The notes under the pieces were generated by a model. It was given only the letters and a program-made list of their open reading frames with translations, made no database searches and was not told where the DNA came from. Shown here one piece after another: positions 10,901-20,095 of a DNA stretch of 64,000 nt. A program made the translations under genes and the position numbers. Numbering within the stretch: position 1 is the first letter of the stretch; every line of letters begins with the position of its first letter. Source of the DNA: Neonectria sp. B-13 (lineage: Eukaryota > Ascomycota > Sordariomycetes > Hypocreales > Nectriaceae); assembly GCA_002682825.1 (NCBI GenBank), contig NOKP01000004.1, positions 1,547,607-1,611,606 of the forward strand, given 5' to 3'.

Positions 10901-11182
10901 CCAGGGCACCTGGTGGTTGAATACGTCGTCACTGAGCTGCCAGACGCCAGAGCTCAGAAGATTTATGCGCAGATCAAGGGCCGTCGGAGAAAAGTGTTCA
11001 ACAGTGACCCCGAAGCTAGGTCTAAGCTGTGGCATCAAATTTGGGGTGGGGGTCTACCACAAAAAGTTAACGACGGCAGGGTATATAGAGGATGGAGGAA
11101 CAAAGAAGCCGGACCGACAAAGGTTGCGTGGGACACAAAGCCAATCCCAACTGAGGGTGAAGCCGATAACAAGAAACGATAA
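7943..11182 (+). CDS. PET127: PET127-like mitochondrial RNA processing factor
   Basis: Single-exon gene, 1079 aa from ATG 7943 (MLRLRRGAGQSLRL); an in-frame ATG lies 39 bp upstream. I prefer the inner start because it gives a clean basic, Ser/Leu-rich mitochondrial presequence. Yeast Pet127 is a mitochondrial membrane-associated protein needed for 5'-end processing of mitochondrial mRNAs and linked to 5'-3' RNA decay. The conserved Pet127 domain spans about residues 230-625. Recognisable blocks include HMMDLTPVELDQLPKVPSLAHDLDRVLFNRGVYDLQD, the TTFGDFMMRSQLDAHD/LPTEGMFDLKTRAV stretch and YHNTERIFGFQYISLAEMDEAL. Residues about 640-950 form a long acidic Glu/Asp-rich low-complexity insertion (EEDPSEEEEEEIEQEE, then repeated EDANEGVSEGADQDANEDAN). 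A conserved C-terminal block follows (about 990-1060, VEYVVTELPDARAQKIYAQIKGRR). It is longer than yeast Pet127 (about 800 aa), mostly because of the acidic insertion. Confidence 0.85.
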   Translation: MLRLRRGAGQSLRLTQLRWTPGRPFIQGVARCQAFATKNKPPVSEPPPVNVDERWKDVELPGLEPQEPVIQWETEPGPTLGYPLEASDNFDEALDVVRKVYGVKEAGESVPKSTTTKKKKKKETATETSQEHTSSTRKPGGLGQAMGMWTSLREKLEQEASTGQNDSDPPPAPAVPRAKRIDYRKSREGNRFSRKFETGRRPPWLFDETRKPKDKENTGSTIVKEMKVGPGLVVKSLRPHMMDLTPVELDQLPKVPSLAHDLDRVLFNRGVYDLQDSHSGTFNFDPYLASIMPVKEFDFNALKEYITSSKDTKLRDLCTKHGKKYCGSTSSMTSILAHFHFLLSAWRPPNFDALSRSFQVEHQSFTAITRAPAAAFANYKDGVYAIDADKKFDSANILSMLGKSMEKLLTLPKEEFEKYRRDRSHQLSDEEKNADEAFHYTTFGDFMMRSQLDAHDARLPTEGMFDLKTRAVVSIRMDVADYEKGVGYEIRNRTGQWQSYEREYYDMIRSAFLKYSLQVRMGRMDGIFVAYHNTERIFGFQYISLAEMDEALHGTSDTAIGNVEFKASLSLLNDLLNRAAERFPERSLRLHVETRETNPPLTYFFAEPVDDDEVERTQAYGKKSVEKFETEVLGIVRKENESKPAQPHQEVVEVEEDPSEEEEEEIEQEEASQDLQGQSIWDEMMLKVDETVENDLLGLQSVRDAIHEALEQSGLLRGKSIEEKESYLNDLVEALTAELSEGKGTDGESGEEQQARNDDRQERNGLDVDQGADEGLISSLSEELPNPSQAASQTDEEPSLHREMSDDRVDGHGHGAETSEATVEASTKETEDGAGGATGLVDESVSEDANEGVSEGADQDANEDANFTANDTIPDLSLKDLIMKVAQSVNNKSPNMGTFERVLSELAAESNQPGDDISKGEDVIGSNETPSQKGTRDSQLSGLVADLDETNGKERELLGMYVNVRNKLKGETLQRVTHKQGQGKIKPGHLVVEYVVTELPDARAQKIYAQIKGRRRKVFNSDPEARSKLWHQIWGGGLPQKVNDGRVYRGWRNKEAGPTKVAWDTKPIPTEGEADNKKR

Positions 11183-12802
11183 AGGTCCGAGTCGGAAAGT
11201 TGGTTGGGACAGGGATTTGTGTTGGATGACGGAACATGTGGCTGCATGTCGTGTAAGAGTGATGGGCTGGGTTGCCTCTGGGAACATGTGTATAAGTACG
11301 CCCCGGTATCATGGGCAATGGGAGTGAGGAAAATAATATTGAGTAACTTGTACATTAGAACAATATCCAAGTTGGAGAGCCACTTGAGTCGGAAGCAAAT
11401 ACCAACATCTCGTCTCTCAAGCTCGGCAGGAAGGTGGACAGTGAAATACCGCTTGAGCAAGCAGTCGATAGTTCTTGCCCTTGAAAGAAATGGTCGAAAT
11501 CAAACCATTTCCAGACCGCATGGAGATAAACAAAGGTAAGTGTAAAAGAGTGTAACCAGAAGTCTCCCTCAGCACCACCCACTACCTACCCAAACTTGAC
11601 AACTTAATTTGCGACAACTTACAGGGAATTGTCAGCATCAATTACAGTGGTAGGCTTAGAGCAAGTAGACTTCAAGTTATTGACTATTGGCTCAATAGGA
11701 GGCAGTGACATATTCATACCATAGCTAGACCTTAACCGCCATCTCGCGCGCCTAACGTTTAGCCAAATACCCCAGTTCAAATGCAAACGAAACAAAGGCT
11801 GCTTGGTTACACCACTTCAGTACCATCATGATGGAGGTCGCAATAGGCGAGGCAGCCCGAGTCCAAAACCAACCAGTAGGACGGGTTCTTAGTCGCCAAG
11901 TCCGACAGATACAGTTCACCACAGGGCTTAAGGCAATTGATCAAGATGCACTAGAATCGTATATCTACTAGCAGGCATATCGCCATTATCTTAATTCGTC
12001 TCGGCAACATTTGAACCACCCATGTTAGCCATCACCTTCACTCTGATGCAAATCAAACATCAATTTATTTCTTCTTAATTATGTACGTAGTTTTGAGCGT
12101 AGCAAAGAACCTTTCTTCTAAGGAGTATTGTTGGGTTTTAGGGGTAAGGATAGCATTGCAACTATTTCATGGAGAAGAGCTTCTTATCTAAGCCTGTCCA
12201 CATCAGTAATCGATTCAAACCTCCATCATAGCTATACCCAACCATTATTCCCTTGCCATTCAGTTGCCAGTTGTCATCATACATCCCTAACGCATGGGGG
12301 GCCTAAGCTGCTAAACTCTGCTAAGATCAGATGGGACACAGTCAGCAAATAATTCAGCTGTAAGTGGGAGGTCACTAATTAACAGTACTAAGTAGTTACC
12401 CATGTACGATGGCTGCCCCGCAAACCTCATCCTCCCTGCTACTATACCGCTACGGTCAGTCGATGGATTGATCTCACCGCAGTCAGCAGCATCCCTGCGA
12501 TCATTGCCCGTTTCGTTCTACTCCAAATATAAACGACCCTATCAATCCATCATGGCTGTGTGCTGACGCGCTTACGCGCCAACGCAACCAAGGACGTGTC
12601 AGGATGTCAGCACCATGTAATGGCTGCCTCGGACATGCCTATCCATCCAAGTCCGACCCAGCAAATAGACTAGACTAGTAGTTTACCCAATTTGTTTAGG
12701 CGAAGGAGATATGGGCCTTATAAGCGTGGCAGCGCCCAGTTCTAACGAGAGTCGGCGTCGCAACTCCAACTGTGCATCTCTTGCTGCATTGCCCTCTTAA
12801 CG
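11183..12802. other. AT-richer intergenic region between PET127 and the FMO gene
   Basis: About 1.6 kb without a supportable gene. The middle (about 11590-12120) is visibly more AT-rich than the flanks and has no long open frame. The right end is the promoter of the monooxygenase gene. No tRNA-like cloverleaf or terminal inverted repeats were noticed. Confidence 0.5.
12718..12724 (+). promoter_or_regulatory. TATA-like element of the FMO gene
   Basis: TTATAAG about 80 bp upstream of the monooxygenase ATG, in a position suitable for a core promoter. Inferred from sequence and position only. Confidence 0.4.
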
Positions 12803-14675
12803 ATGGCTACCAACGGGAACAAGCATGTCGGGCCTAATGTGTGTGTTGTAGGTGCCGGCGCCATTGGCCTCGTCACAACGAAGAATCTCCTTGAGCAGGG
12901 GCTTCATGTCACCACGTTTGAGAGACACGACCACATCGGAGGGACGTGGCACGTCTCAAGGAATGGAGAGCAGACCACGGCGTTGGAGCAGACGAGGTTC
13001 AATACATCTAAGCAATCGGTTCGGACATCCCTCTTCCGAAGAGCGCGCAAGATCTTGTGGCTAACGGTGAATATGCATAGTGTTCCTATACCGACTTCCC
13101 GTTCCCAAAAGGTAAGACTTACGAGAGCTGCCATACCTTCATATCATGAGCTGATATTCTGCTTCTATAGAATTCCCAATGCATCCTTGGGCAAAGGACC
13201 TCCAGAAGTACATCGAGCTGTACGCCAATAACTTCAACCTGCTGCCACATATTCAACTCTCTACGGGGGTAGACCACGTGGAGCGTGATGAGGCGAGCGA
13301 CAAATGGCTTGTTTACACGAAAGACACCAAGACCGGCTTGGTGACATGTCGAAGTTTCGACCGGGTCGTGTTTTGTACAGGAATGCTCAACACAAAGAAT
13401 ACGCCCAAGATCAAAGACATCGAGAAGTTTGCCGGAGACGCTATCCATTCCCGAGAGTTCAAGGATCCCTCCTATTACACAGGGAAGAATGTCCTTGTCG
13501 TCGGCGTCGGCGCAACGGGAGCGGACTCAACGACCTTCTTGGTCGAAGCGAAAGCTGCCAAGGTATACCTAAGCCATCGAGGGCAATTCTTTGTGGTAAG
13601 TGGCAACTCCCTGCCCTATGTTGCAAGACTACCACAAGAAAGATACTGACGAAAGAAGCTCCCTCGTGTTTTCAAAGGCAAGGCCTTCGACCACACCATG
13701 ACTCGTCGGTCCAACACGGTGCTCAGAACATTGTTCAGTCTCTTTCCGAGAGGTTGTGCGGCGTTGATGAGCAAAGCACTCTCGTCCATTCGAGCCAAAA
13801 CCTTCCCGTGGCTAAGCAAGCATCCATCCTTCAATGCCCCTCGAAAGGTGGACGGGCTTTTGCACCGCCTACCCTTTTTCTCGGATGAACTGGCCGAGAA
13901 TCTTCGAGACGGTCACATTGAGACGGTCGTGGGCATCGAGGAAATCACCGGGCCAAAGTCGGTGACCCTTACCGACGGGAAAGTGCTGAAGGATATCGAC
14001 GCAATCATCTTCTGCACCGGCTACTATTACGACTTTTCGATGATTCGGGGGCCTGGCGATCCTACGGATCCGGCCATAGCACCCGATCACCACGAACAGA
14101 TCAAGGTGACTCCGTTCTACCACCCGGAGGACAGGTTTGCTCGGCTGTATCAGGGATTCTTGTCAGAGCAGTACCCCGAATCTCTGGCGTTCCTAGGGCA
14201 CATGATCATCATGAAGCCACCGATTGTGCTTTACGACGTCATATCGATGGCACTGGCGAGCGTGTGGACCGGCGGATACCCCATCGAGCCAGCAGAAGAG
14301 CGACGCAAGGATATCGACAAGCATTACCGCTTCGTCGTAGATAATCTGAAGCGTGGACCGGCGCATCATCAAGGCCTCCGATACAACTCGAAAAGCACGT
14401 ACGAATGGCTGAACCAGGCTGCGGGAACGGGGGTGACGGAACGGCTGGCTTGTTGGAGCTGGGAAGCGTGGAAGCTGTGGTGGAACGACCGCAAATTCTA
14501 CAACCTCCTGATGGATGGAACCGATTTGCCGCCAGTGTATCGCCTGTTTGACACCGGGCGGGGTAGGAAGCCTTGGCCGGGGGCTCGAGAGTCGATTGAG
14601 CGCGCCAATGCTGAGGTGAAGGCATTGGGAGAGGCTTGGGAACGAGAGAACAAGAATAAGAAGAAGGCAGACTGA
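12803..14675 (+). CDS. Flavin-containing monooxygenase (FMO/Baeyer-Villiger-like)
   Basis: The CDS is join(12803..13018,13081..13111,13171..13595,13656..14675), 563 aa. The second exon is only 31 nt (encodes CSYTDFPFPK). Introns have GTTCGG, GTAAGA and GTAAGT donors, and all joins keep frame. The protein is a class B flavoprotein monooxygenase, which uses FAD and NADPH to oxygenate N, S or carbonyl groups of small molecules. Visible motifs are the FAD-binding GAGAIG (17-22, preceded by VCVVG), followed by an acidic residue after the second strand (TFERHDHIGGTWH). The FMO signature FxGxxxHxxxF is present as FAGDAIHSREF (169-179), and the NADPH-binding GVGATG is at 194-199. A CTGMLNTKNTP block lies between them. 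The C-terminal part has FCTGYYYDFS, the usual second signature. No signal peptide is seen. Substrate cannot be told from sequence. It stands alone, with no neighbouring biosynthetic genes. Confidence 0.85.
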
Positions 14676-15893
14676 GGAGAGTCAAGTAGATGAGCAATCA
14701 GGGTCTAGTTTTCAGTTCTGTACGTATCATTGAGAAGTCCGTATACGGTACTAGTCTATCCCATTGCGATGGCAAGTTGAGATGCGATGTTAGTAGATGC
14801 AGCTGTTGGAGATGATCATGGCGACGATGTGGAGGATTGAAGTCACATTTCGTAGTTGTGGTACAAATGATGATGTCAAGCTGATATTGCATGAATGATG
14901 CCTGAAACTTGCAGCCAGGCAGGCATCAACAAGGAATCCATCCGTCAGCAATCCCTTGCAGTAAGGCCGGGTATTTTGGTTGGTGGGCTCCATTAGAGAA
15001 GGATAGATAGCTCAGCCTCCATCATCAACGCTCTTAACGTTAGCTATGAATTGGATAACTAGTCGAAGCCCGGACCTTGCAACTGGCTGCAGCATTCCCC
15101 CATTACGTCGTCGTGCACTCTCACTCACACTCACACTCACTTGCCAACCTGCTTCGTACAGTACCATCAAACCCCAATTTCAGAACTACGGATTACGAAT
15201 ACAGCTCTTCGCCGCCAAATCGTAGGCGGCCCTCAGTGCATGCTCGGAATCCGTCCCACCCTCAAGGCGCGGCCTTCGCTACTGGATCTGATTCGCGCCA
15301 GGAACGACAACGGCGTGGACAACAGCGGCAGCGGCAGCGGCAGCAGCAGCAGCAACAGCGATTGCGACAACGGAAGAGGCGGAGCCCACCATCCCCAGCG
15401 TGTGCCAGCCCAGCAAGACGACGACGACGACGACAGCGGGAACAGCAGTACAGGGAGGAGCAGCAGCCGCCCAGGTTCCAGAGGCAGCAGTTCCAGATCC
15501 AGAGGTGGCGCCCCCAGAGCCTGGAGCTTCAGCGGCCCGATCCCTGCACCGCCCACTGTCATTGCTGAGGCGACCACTGAAACGACATCATCGCAGGCCC
15601 CACCATCACCTTCACCTGTGCCAAGCGGTACACGCCTGGGCCGCCAGTGGGTCGCCGCCACTCGAGGTACCTCCGCTACACCTGCAGCTCTCGCTCTCGT
15701 CGACGTAGCTCGTCAACTGCCTCTGCCAAACTCTCCACCACCATCACCACCACCGCCTCTCTCATCCTCCGCATCCTCCTCCTCCTCCTCGCCCTCGTCT
15801 CCATCGCCCATCCGGCCACCGTCGCCGCACTCCCAGAGCTCCTCTTCTCATCCCCATCTCGAGCTCGACGCCGCGCCCGTCTCTCCGCCCAAG
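14676..15893. other. FMO-VMA1 intergenic region and probable long VMA1 leader
   Basis: About 1.2 kb. The left 400 bp show nothing recognisable. From about 15110 the plus strand becomes repeat- and pyrimidine-rich: a TCACAC tract (15119-15143), GGCAGC/CAG repeats (15324-15361), an ACG tract (15419-15437) and CCTCCT repeats (about 15740-15800). This leads directly to the VMA1 start codon. It fits a long 5' leader or promoter of VMA1. A 267-codon open frame (15141-15944) crosses it but has low-complexity Ser/Pro/Arg composition and overlaps the VMA1 first exon out of frame, so I do not call it. Confidence 0.45.
15324..15437. repeat. Trinucleotide/hexanucleotide repeat tract upstream of VMA1
   Basis: GGCAGC units pass into CAG/CAA repeats (15324-15361) and, after a short gap, ACG units (15419-15437). 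Such triplet tracts are prone to length change; their position suggests 5' leader or promoter DNA. Confidence 0.7.
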
Positions 15894-18222
15894 ATGGCTC
15901 CCGTACGCCCTCCCCTCCGCCGCCCTTGCTGCTTGTTCCCCTGATGCTCAGCTGCCCCGTCCGTGACGACACGGCCGAGCTGCCCCGCTGCATCTCAGGG
16001 CTAACCTTTCATGTGCTCTCCAGAAAGCGAAAGCTGCCAACTCCAGCGACGATGACGCCCAGCACGTTGGTGAGTCAATTCTTCAGAAGCTGCCCACGCG
16101 CTGCATTTATCGTCGGAATATCGTCATGAATGCTAACACCGGCTGCGCTACTAGGCAAAATCTACTCCGTGTCCGGGTCAGTTCCTTCGACATGCCCTCC
16201 TGGCTACCTCATCCCCGTCCTCGCGATCCTCTCGAGATCCATCTTACCGGTATCTCTCGCCTAAAGGTAGCTCGTTGCTAATCCTCTTTGCAGCCCCGTC
16301 GTCGTCGCCGAGGACATGATCGGTGTTGCCATGTACGAGCTGGTCAGTCGCCCTGCTCGCGACCTCATCAAACCCCTCCCCTCGCCCTCGCTGACAGCTT
16401 CCCCCAGGTCAAAGTAGGTCACGAGAACCTCGTCGGTGAGGTCATCCGAATCAACGCCGACCAAGCCACCATCCAGGTTTACGAAGAAACCGGTGCGACG
16501 ACCCCCGTCCGAGCTCGATAAGGTGTACTAACAGCCATTGCAGCTGGTGTCAAGGTTGGCGACCCCGTTGCCCGAACTGGCAAGCCCTTGTCCGTCGAGC
16601 TCGGTCCCGGTCTGCTCAACGGCATCTACGACGGTATCCAGCGTCCCCTCGCCGCCATTGCCGAACTCGCCAACTCCATCTATATCCCCCGCGGTGTCGC
16701 CGTCCCCGCTCTCGACCGCAATAAGAAATGGGAGTTCACCCCGACTAAGAAGGTCGGCGATCACATCTCTGGCGGTGACGTCTGGGGTACCGTCTTCGAG
16801 AACTCTTTCATCACCACTCACAGAATCCTGCTCCCCCCTCGCGCCCGAGGTACCATCACCAAGATCGCCTCCAAGGGCGAGTATACCGTCGTTGACAAGA
16901 TTCTCGAGGTCGAGTTCGATGGCAAGAAGACCGAGTTCCCCATGATGCAGACCTGGCCCGTCCGAGTGCCCCGCCCCTCTAACGAGAAGCTCTCCGCCAC
17001 TGAGCCCTTCGTCGTTGGCCAGCGAGTGCTCGACGCCCTCTTCCCCAGTGTGCAGGGCGGTACCGTCGCTATCCCCGGTGCCTTTGGTTGCGGAAAGACC
17101 GTCATTAGTCAGTCCGTCTCCAAGTTCTCCAACAGCGATGTCATCGTCTACGTCGGATGTGGCGAGCGAGGAAACGAGATGGCTGAAGTCCTGAAGGATT
17201 TCCCCAAGCTTACCATCGAGGTCGACGGCCGCAAGGAGCCCATCATGAAGCGAACCACTCTCATCGCCAACACCTCCAACATGCCCGTCGCCGCCCGAGA
17301 AGCTTCCATCTACACGGGTATCACCGTCGCCGAGTACTTCCGTGACCAGGGTCTCGACGTCGCCATGATGGCCGACTCCTCATCTCGATGGGCCGAGGCT
17401 CTTCGTGAAATTTCCGGTCGTCTGGGAGAAATGCCCGCTGATCAAGGTTTCCCCGCCTACCTCGGTGCCAAGCTCGCCTCCTTCTACGAGCGAGCCGGTA
17501 GGGTCCAGACGCTGGGCTCGCCTGAGCGCCAGGGCAGTGTCAGCATTGTTGGTGCCGTCAGTCCCCCTGGTGGTGATTTCTCGGATCCTGTCACCAGTTC
17601 TACCCTAGGTATTGTGCAGGTCTTCTGGGGTCTCGACAAGAAGCTCGCTCAGCGAAAGCACTTTCCGTCCATCAACACCAGCGTGTCGTACAGCAAGTAC
17701 ACCACGATCCTCGACAAGTACTACGAGAAGAACTACCCCGAGTTTCCCCGCCTCCGAGACCGCATCAGACAGCTCCTCTCCGACTCTGAGGAACTCGACC
17801 AGGTCGTGCAGCTGGTTGGAAAGAGCGCCCTGTCCGATCCCGACAAGATCACCCTGGACATTGCCGGTCTCATCAAGGAAGACTTCCTGCAGCAGAACGG
17901 CTACTCGGACTACGACCAGTTCTGTCCCATCTGGAAGACGGAGTGGATGATGAAGTTGATGGTCGGCTTCCACGACGAGGCGCAAAAGACCATTGCGCAG
18001 GGCCAGTCCTGGGCGAAGGTCCGAGAGGCCACCTCCGACCTCCAGTCCCAGCTGCGGCAATTGAAGTTCGAGATCCCTGACGATGGAGAGGACGTGATCT
18101 GCAAGAAGGTTTGTTTTAACCCCCACCGTCGGCTAGTTGCGGTTACTAACATGATTCTCCTCTAGTACGAGGCTATCCACCAGAAGATGACGGACAAGTT
18201 CGCCGCCGTCATGGACGAGTAA
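15894..18222 (+). CDS. VMA1: V-type H+-ATPase catalytic subunit A
   Basis: The CDS is join(15894..15902,16024..16069,16155..16176,16294..16342,16408..16492,16544..18108,18166..18222), 610 aa. Subunit A is the ATP-hydrolysing subunit of the V1 sector that drives proton pumping into vacuoles. The protein begins [21 protein letters not shown], then [12 protein letters not shown], spliced from small exons (9, 46, 22, 49 and 85 nt). The non-homologous insert of A subunits is present, and the Walker A motif GAFGCGKT lies at about 249-256. Walker B-type [27 protein letters not shown] and [12 protein letters not shown] follow. It ends KFAAVMDE on a 19-codon last exon. The block [14 protein letters not shown] is continuous, so the self-splicing intein known at this site in yeast VMA1 is absent. 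Length matches the ~607 aa of other filamentous fungi. Among the most certain calls in the window. Confidence 0.97.
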
Positions 18223-18865
18223 GAGACGGCTAGTGCGGTAATGTTGGGAGACGTTGCATTGCTCGCTGTTGTGATCCTATAGATGGGTTTTTGCTGGAGA
18301 ACGGGTCTAAGGATGGCCGGTATTCAAAGCCGTTAGCTCTGCTGTGTAGTGTCGTGTATTCGACCCAGTATCGATTTGTGTTTGAAGTTCTGCAATGCAA
18401 ATATCCAAGTTCCATCCCATGGTCTCCATGAGCACGACCGTGAATTCCTTGCGAGACATTAGCAGCGTTAGGTGAGAATGTCGGAGTAGCTTCTCGACAT
18501 ATGCTAAGAGGCCCTATTCGAGCAGCCCTTGGGAAGCAAAATCCCCTTTAACCTCGACTTCCACTTCGTATCAAGTGGCATCCTTCGTCGTTGGTAAGTC
18601 CTCATTCGGGACAAATCCCGGCTGTGGGTCGGGGCTCTTCGGGGTTGTTGGATGTGGGGCTCCTCCGCATGTCATTCTTCTCGCTACAACATGACAACTT
18701 TGATATGAAATCGTATCAACAGCTATCTCACTTGATGTACATGCCAGCTATTCACCGGGCTCTCCAACCTCCTTCCTAGGCTCACCAATCCGGCATACAT
18801 GTCTCCCTCATCTCAAGCGACTCCCATCTAACAGCATCACTACTTCCTCTTCTCACCCCGCCACT
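18223..18865. other. VMA1-YIH1 intergenic region
   Basis: About 0.64 kb holding the VMA1 3' end and the promoter of the IMPACT-family gene. Nothing else recognised; the last ~60 bp before the ATG are pyrimidine-rich. Confidence 0.5.
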
Positions 18866-19690
18866 ATGTCTGACGAGCTCCAGGACGAGGTGGAGGCCAT
18901 CAACTCTATCTACGGCGACGGCAGCCTCGTTCCGGCCGACACCGACGATGATGCCAACTCCTCATCTTCAACCTACATTCTCAAACTCCCCGGTGATGCC
19001 TCCTCCCTGCGCCTCAGCTTCCCCGAAGACTACCCCGCCAGTCCGCCGGCCGTGCTGGCCACGCACCACAGCTCCGGCGGTAAGAGAGGCGCCGGTGCTC
19101 GCGACCTGGGTCTGTTCCGCGAGGTCCTCGGCACCGTCTTCGAGCCCGGCGTAGTGTGTCTGTTCGACGCCGTCGAGGACTTCGCCCGCCGCAGCGAGGA
19201 GGACGCCCCCGAGCCCGTAGACCCGGAGCCCACCGCCGCGCCGGAGCCGGACCCCGCCGCCGAGCTCGACGCCTTCCCGCCCCCGGCCTGGACGCTTTCG
19301 GAGGTCATCACAGACAGCAAATCCAGCTTCGTCGCGCACGTGGCGCGCGTGTCGTCGCCGGCGCAGGCGCGGCACCACGTGCAGGCGCTGCTGGCATCGG
19401 ACCGGCGAATCCGCTCGGCGACGCACAACATGTCGGCGTGGCGCATCCGCGGGCCTGGCAGCGCGAGCTTCCAGGACTGCGACGACGACGGCGAGGCGGC
19501 GGCCGGCGGGCGCCTGCTGCACCTGATGCAGCTCATGGACGTGTGGGACGCCATGGTCGTCGTGTCACGGTGGTACGGCGGCGTGAAGCTCGGGCCTAGG
19601 CGGTTCGCGGTCATCAACGCCGCTGCGAGGGATGGGTTCGTGAGGGCTGGGTTGGTCGAGGACAAGGAGAAGGAGAAGAAGAAGAAGTGA
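18866..19690 (+). CDS. YIH1: Yih1/IMPACT family protein (Gcn2 regulator)
   Basis: Single-exon, 274 aa. Yih1/IMPACT proteins bind Gcn1 through an N-terminal RWD domain and so limit activation of the kinase Gcn2, the sensor of uncharged tRNA in amino-acid starvation. The RWD domain (about residues 1-110) begins MSDELQDEVEAINSIYGDGSL and contains the typical FPEDYPASPPAV turn. A Pro/Glu-rich linker (about 110-140) follows. The UPF0029/Impact domain (about 145-255) shows SKSSFVAHVARV, THNMSAWRI and DAMVVVSRWYGGVKLGPRRFAVI, the family's hallmark. The tail is a Lys/Glu stretch ending in KKKK. Length compares well with yeast Yih1 (258 aa). Its third-position GC is strikingly high compared with neighbours. 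It is convergent with the ACT-domain gene. Confidence 0.9.
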   Translation: MSDELQDEVEAINSIYGDGSLVPADTDDDANSSSSTYILKLPGDASSLRLSFPEDYPASPPAVLATHHSSGGKRGAGARDLGLFREVLGTVFEPGVVCLFDAVEDFARRSEEDAPEPVDPEPTAAPEPDPAAELDAFPPPAWTLSEVITDSKSSFVAHVARVSSPAQARHHVQALLASDRRIRSATHNMSAWRIRGPGSASFQDCDDDGEAAAGGRLLHLMQLMDVWDAMVVVSRWYGGVKLGPRRFAVINAAARDGFVRAGLVEDKEKEKKKK

Positions 19691-20095
19691 GCAAAAAAGA
19701 TTCGTTGCCCTCGTGGAATACTGAGCATTGGGGGGCGGGGGTGAACCATGCGAGAGGCACACATCTCAAAAGAGGGCGAGCCAAAGACTGCCATATTGGA
19801 ATCGCACCAGCGCCGACTTTGCTATATAAAGATGGTATCTCGATACGGAACCCAGCAGCAGCAGCCTCCAAACAACGCCAGCCGAACAGACAAAATACCG
19901 CCCACCGCCGAGCCTTTCCAAAGAGCCCGGGGAACTAACTTCCATGCCGCGGACAGACAAATACCGAAATGTCGTTGTGATGACACAATCCCTGAATCCC
20001 CTAAAACCTATCATTTCCTGGGTTTATACAAATATGACAACGCAATTCCGCCCCGGACTTTTTTAAACAAAGGAAGAAAATAAAAACTCCAAAAA
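19691..20095. other. Convergent 3' region between YIH1 and the ACT-domain gene
   Basis: About 0.4 kb between two stop codons facing each other. It should contain both 3' UTRs. AT-rich toward the right end, near 20070-20095. No gene seen. Confidence 0.5.

Noticed and set aside
11590..12120. RIP-mutated transposon remnant
   Set aside because: The stretch is AT-richer than its flanks, but I see no terminal repeats, no decayed transposase frame and no clear TA-dinucleotide excess by eye.
15141..15944. 267-codon plus-strand frame before VMA1
   Set aside because: Ser/Pro/Arg low-complexity translation of repeats, no family resemblance, and it overlaps the VMA1 first exon out of frame.
17085..17170. 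VMA1 intein
   Set aside because: The coding sequence through the Walker A motif and [10 protein letters not shown] is continuous, so no intein is inserted.
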